From Kribbella turkmenica (GTDB lineage: Bacteria; Actinomycetota; Actinomycetes; Propionibacteriales; Kribbellaceae): DNA of 52,897 bases. The stretch is from NCBI RefSeq assembly GCF_004348725.1, contig NZ_SMKR01000029.1, forward strand, positions 1 to 52,897. The letters are read 5' to 3'. Position numbers and translations under genes: made by a program. Positions 50,150 through 52,897 of the stretch are shown in pieces. Below the pieces are notes generated by a model. It saw only the letters and a program-made list of their open reading frames with translations, was not told the DNA's origin and did no database searches. Each line of letters opens with the position of its first letter. Within the stretch, counting starts at the first letter, position 1.

Positions 50150-51460
50150 GTGAGTGCTGACCTGCCCGATGTCCGGCAGACCCGTCTCGACAACTACGTC
50201 GACCGGTACGCAGCACGGACGAAGGGAATGACGGCCTCCGAGATCCGGGCGTTGTTCGCGGTCGCCAGCCGCCCCGAGGTGGTCTCGCTCGCCGGCGGCA
50301 TGCCGAACATCGCCGGCCTGCCGCTCGACGTGGTCGGCAGCGCGGTCCGTGACCTGGTGACCGACAGCGGTCCGACGGCGATGCAGTACGGGTCCGGCCA
50401 GGGCGATCCGGTCCTGCGGGACCAGATCTGCGACGTGATGCGGCTCGAGGGGATCGATGCCCACCCGGACGACGTGGTCGTCACGGTCGGCAGCCAGCAG
50501 GCGGTGGACCTGGTGACCCGGGTGTTCTGCGACCCAGGCGACGTGGTGATCTGCGAGGCTCCGTCGTACGTGGGTGCGCTGGGTGTGTTCCGGGCGTACC
50601 AATGTGAGGTCGTGCACGTCGCGATGGACGACGACGGCGTCGTACCGGAGGCGCTGGAGCAGGCGATCGCGGCGGTGCGCGCGGCCGGTAAGCGGATCAA
50701 GTTCTTCTACACGATCCCGAACTTCCACAACCCGGCCGGCGTCTCGCTGTCGGCCGAGCGGCGGCAGCGAGTGCTGGAGATCTGCCAGCGGGCGGACCTG
50801 CTGGTGCTGGAGGACAATCCGTACGGGCTGCTCGGGTTCGACGGCGATCCGTACCGCGCCTTGCGGGCCGACGACCGTGAGGGCGTGATCTACCTCGGGT
50901 CGTTCTCGAAGACGTTCGCGCCGGGGTTCCGGGTCGGGTGGGCGGTCGCGCCGCACGCCGTCCGCGAGAAGCTCGTGCTGGCGCAGGAGTCGGCGACGCT
51001 GTGCCCGCCGGTGTTCAGCCAGCTGGCGATCTCGTCGTACCTGAGCCGGCACGACTGGCTCGGGCAGGTGAAGCAGTTCCGGGAGATGTACCGCGAACGC
51101 CGGGACGCGATGTTGTCGGCGCTCACCGAGAAGATGCCTGCAGCAACGACCTGGACCAGGCCGGGCGGCGGGTTCTACGTCTGGCTCACCCTGCCGGACG
51201 GTCTGGACGCGAAGGCGATGCTGCCGCGGGCGGTCACCGCACGGGTGGCCTACGTGCCCGGAACCGCCTTTTTCACCGACGGTTTCGGCTCGCAGTGCAT
51301 GCGGCTGTCGTACTGCCATCCGACCCCGTCGCGGATCATCGAAGGGGTCGGCCGGCTGGCCGCGGTGATCAATGAGGAGCTCGAGCTGCGGCAGACGTTC
51401 GGACCGCTGACACCGGGGCCGGGCCGCGACTACGACGCTCCGGGACCGGAGCTGAGCTGA
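50150..51460 (+). CDS. PLP-dependent aminotransferase (class I, MocR-catalytic type)
   Basis: 436 residues from GTG 50150 (GGAG seven bases upstream). Motifs in order: MQYGSGQGDPVLRDQI, DVVVTVGSQQAVDLVTRVFCDPGD, NFHNPAGVSLS, LEDNPYGLLGF and the PLP lysine in GSFSKTFAPGFRVGW. It is close to aminotransferases related to the catalytic domain of MocR regulators, but has no HTH. It sits next to a D-Ala-D-Ala ligase-like gene in the ori-proximal block. Amino donor unknown, possibly a 2-oxo acid/2-amino acid exchange. An upstream in-frame extension to 50051 is noncoding. Confidence 0.9.
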   Translation: MSADLPDVRQTRLDNYVDRYAARTKGMTASEIRALFAVASRPEVVSLAGGMPNIAGLPLDVVGSAVRDLVTDSGPTAMQYGSGQGDPVLRDQICDVMRLEGIDAHPDDVVVTVGSQQAVDLVTRVFCDPGDVVICEAPSYVGALGVFRAYQCEVVHVAMDDDGVVPEALEQAIAAVRAAGKRIKFFYTIPNFHNPAGVSLSAERRQRVLEICQRADLLVLEDNPYGLLGFDGDPYRALRADDREGVIYLGSFSKTFAPGFRVGWAVAPHAVREKLVLAQESATLCPPVFSQLAISSYLSRHDWLGQVKQFREMYRERRDAMLSALTEKMPAATTWTRPGGGFYVWLTLPDGLDAKAMLPRAVTARVAYVPGTAFFTDGFGSQCMRLSYCHPTPSRIIEGVGRLAAVINEELELRQTFGPLTPGPGRDYDAPGPELS

Positions 51461-51476
51461 GCCTCGGCAGACCTTC

Positions 51477-51494
51477 TGCGCAAAGGTTGCGCAA
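51477..51494. promoter_or_regulatory. Direct repeat TGCGCAA x2
   Basis: TGCGCAA at 51477-51483 and 51488-51494, 11 bases apart, with a TTGCGCAA palindrome in the second. Located between the aminotransferase and ligase genes. May be a regulator site of the Lrp/AsnC or similar type; no regulator is adjacent. Confidence 0.35.
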
Positions 51495-51603
51495 TGGATC
51501 CGCAGGCGGCCGGAGGTCCTTGACGCGGTAGCGGTACCGTTCCAGTGGGCCTCGGGACCGGCGACCGAGCCGGAGTCGCCCACGAGTGATCGGGATTTTT
51601 GTG

Positions 51604-52551
51604 ATGAGTGATCTGGGTCGAGTGCTGGTACTGGCCGGCGGACTGTCACACGAGCGGGACGTCTCGCTCCGGTCCGGCCGGCGGGTCGCCGACGCCCTGC
51701 GCAGCGTCGGCGTGGAAGTCGAGCAGCGCGACGTCGACGGCAACCTGGTCGAACGGCTCCGCGACGATCCGCCGGACGCGGTCTTCCCCGTCCTGCACGG
51801 CGTCACCGGCGAGGACGGCGCGCTCCGCCAGGTCCTCGACCTGTACGGCGTGCCGTACGTCGGCGCCGCCGCGGCCGCCTGCCGGACGGCCTTCGACAAG
51901 CCGGTCGCGTCAACGATGGTGTCCGCCGCCGGGCTGCGAACGCCCGCGTCGGTGGTGCTCGGGCACGACACGTTCCGCGAGCTCGGTGCCACCGCGCTGA
52001 TGGAGGCGGTGATCGCCCAGGTCGGCCTGCCGTTGGTGGTGAAGCCCGCCCGCGGCGGTTCGGCCCTGGGTGCGTCGATCGTCCGGTCGATCGACGAGCT
52101 GCCGACGGCAATGGTGAACTGCTACGCCTACGGGCCGGTCGCGCTGATCGAGCAGTACATCGACGGGACCGAGGTCGCGGTGACGGTCGTCGACACCGGC
52201 GACGGGCCACGGGCGCTGCCGGCGGTGGAGATCCGGCCGGATTCGGGGTTCTACGACTACGAGGCACGGTACACGGCCGGCGCCACGCAGTTCGTCGTAC
52301 CGGCTCGGGTTGGCGCAAAGGTCGCGTCCGCTTGTGCCGAAGCGGCTGTGACCGCCCACGAGGCACTCGGACTGCGGGATCTGTCGCGGTCGGACCTCGT
52401 GATCGACGCCGCGGGTGTCCCGTGGTTCCTCGAGGTGAACGTTGCGCCGGGGATGACCGAGACGTCGCTGGTACCGCTGGCCGCCGAGGCCGCCGGGATC
52501 GAGCTGGGTGTCCTCTGCCGGGACCTGCTGGCTGCCGCCGCGGCTCGTTGA
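51604..52551 (+). CDS. D-alanine--D-alanine ligase-like ATP-grasp protein
   Basis: 315 residues from ATG 51604 (an in-frame GTG at 51586 is possible; neither has a strong ribosome site). Motifs: LAGGLSHERDVSLRSGRRVAD, FPVLHGVTGEDGALRQVLDLYGVPYVG, KPVASTMVSAAGLRTPA, PLVVKPARGGSALGAS, EVAVTVV and LEVNVAPGMTETSL (metal site). It would join two D-alanines or another D-amino acid pair for peptidoglycan. It is a paralogue in the ori-proximal block; whether it is the main Ddl is not known. Confidence 0.88.
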   Translation: MSDLGRVLVLAGGLSHERDVSLRSGRRVADALRSVGVEVEQRDVDGNLVERLRDDPPDAVFPVLHGVTGEDGALRQVLDLYGVPYVGAAAAACRTAFDKPVASTMVSAAGLRTPASVVLGHDTFRELGATALMEAVIAQVGLPLVVKPARGGSALGASIVRSIDELPTAMVNCYAYGPVALIEQYIDGTEVAVTVVDTGDGPRALPAVEIRPDSGFYDYEARYTAGATQFVVPARVGAKVASACAEAAVTAHEALGLRDLSRSDLVIDAAGVPWFLEVNVAPGMTETSLVPLAAEAAGIELGVLCRDLLAAAAAR

Positions 52552-52558
52552 GGTCTTG

Positions 52559-52897
52559 ATGTCCGCAGGGGAGGCTCGGCCGTTCTGGCGGGTCGCGCTG
52601 GAGCCGCGGTGGCTGGGGTTGCTGGCCCTGGCACTCGGCCTCGCCGCCCTGATGTCGGTGATGGGCGTGTGGCAACTGGAGGTGTACCAGTCCAAGACGG
52701 CGGCCGCGACCGCCAAGCGGGCTGAGGGCGCGCCTGTGGCTCTGCAGTCCCTGTTCTCGATCGACGAGGGCCTCCCGGCCAAGGCGGTCGGCCGGCGCGT
52801 CACAGTCAGTGGCACGTGGGGACCGGCCGGCGATCAACTTTTCATCACCGACCGCCGCCACGGAGAAACCGACGGCCTGTGGGTCGTCACCCCACTC
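52559..52897 (+). CDS. SURF1-family protein, 3' end outside the window
   Basis: At least 113 residues, starting ATG 52559 seven bases after the ligase stop and open to the end of the window. Begins with one helix (RWLGLLALALGLAALMSVMG) followed by VWQLEVYQSK, then GRRVTVSGTWG and FITDRRHGETDGLWVVTPL. The pattern of R-W-x-helix-GxWQ and G-R-x-V-x-V-x-G is that of SURF1/Shy1 cytochrome oxidase assembly factors. The C-terminal helix lies beyond the window. Confidence 0.8.
   Translation, partial: MSAGEARPFWRVALEPRWLGLLALALGLAALMSVMGVWQLEVYQSKTAAATAKRAEGAPVALQSLFSIDEGLPAKAVGRRVTVSGTWGPAGDQLFITDRRHGETDGLWVVTPL

Noticed and set aside
1..52897. CRISPR arrays, tRNA and rRNA genes
   Set aside because: No regularly spaced repeats, cloverleaf-like tRNA segments or rRNA signatures were seen by eye; a tRNAscan run would settle the tRNA question.

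Overview
High-GC (about 70%) actinobacterial chromosome with many GTG starts, several leaderless-type promoters, an F420-dependent (luciferase-like) oxidoreductase, and the ori-proximal cluster cca - DUF6049 - murJ - pseudokinase - sigM - anti-sigma - trxB - trxA - cwlM known from Mycobacterium and Streptomyces. The combination suggests Propionibacteriales, perhaps a Kribbella-like soil organism. The genus is inference; the phylum-level call is firm. No rRNA, tRNA or CRISPR array was seen. REGION 1 (1-8.4 kb), metabolic and secreted functions: an M20 amidohydrolase, a secreted HExxHxxGxxHD metalloprotease with a shrunken in-frame relic copy of itself next door, a DGPF/YciI protein, a thioesterase-alcohol dehydrogenase pair, an alpha/beta hydrolase, an acyl-ACP desaturase behind a tandem palindromic operator, and an MFS permease. 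REGION 2 (8.3-15.4 kb), an envelope-stress type module: the operon lipoprotein - HlyD-like adaptor with a peptidoglycan-binding-like segment - ABC ATPase - MacB/FtsX-like permease is divergent from an OmpR-family regulator and its histidine kinase. The kinase ectodomain and the lipoprotein share a four-cysteine repeat pattern, which is the most interesting candidate system in the window. REGION 3 (15.4-22.6 kb): two small genes, then a six-gene minus-strand operon (acyl-CoA dehydrogenase, SDR, phosphotransferase, histidine phosphatase, SDR, LLM oxidoreductase) with overlapping or near-abutting genes and a divergent TetR regulator. REGION 4 (22.6-32.2 kb), accessory: LacI plus a secreted GH30 glycosidase; a hydrolase/TetR pair; then a decayed patch holding an IS256-like remnant, a GNAT gene, a TetR-glycosyltransferase operon, an IS481-like transposase tail and an orphan DUF234-type ATPase under an AT-rich promoter. 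REGION 5 (32.2-45.1 kb), conserved chromosome: a membrane-GNAT fusion, a class IV aminotransferase, cca, DUF6049, murJ, pseudokinase, sigM, anti-sigma, trxBA (with an exact sigma-R/H-type promoter) and cwlM. REGION 6 (45.1-52.9 kb): a pseudogene tail and an MMPL/PadR/permease-prefix insertion separate cwlM from the GNAT gene I would expect beside it; then DUF2784, small ORFs, an aminotransferase, a D-Ala-D-Ala ligase-like gene and a SURF1-like gene that runs off the window.
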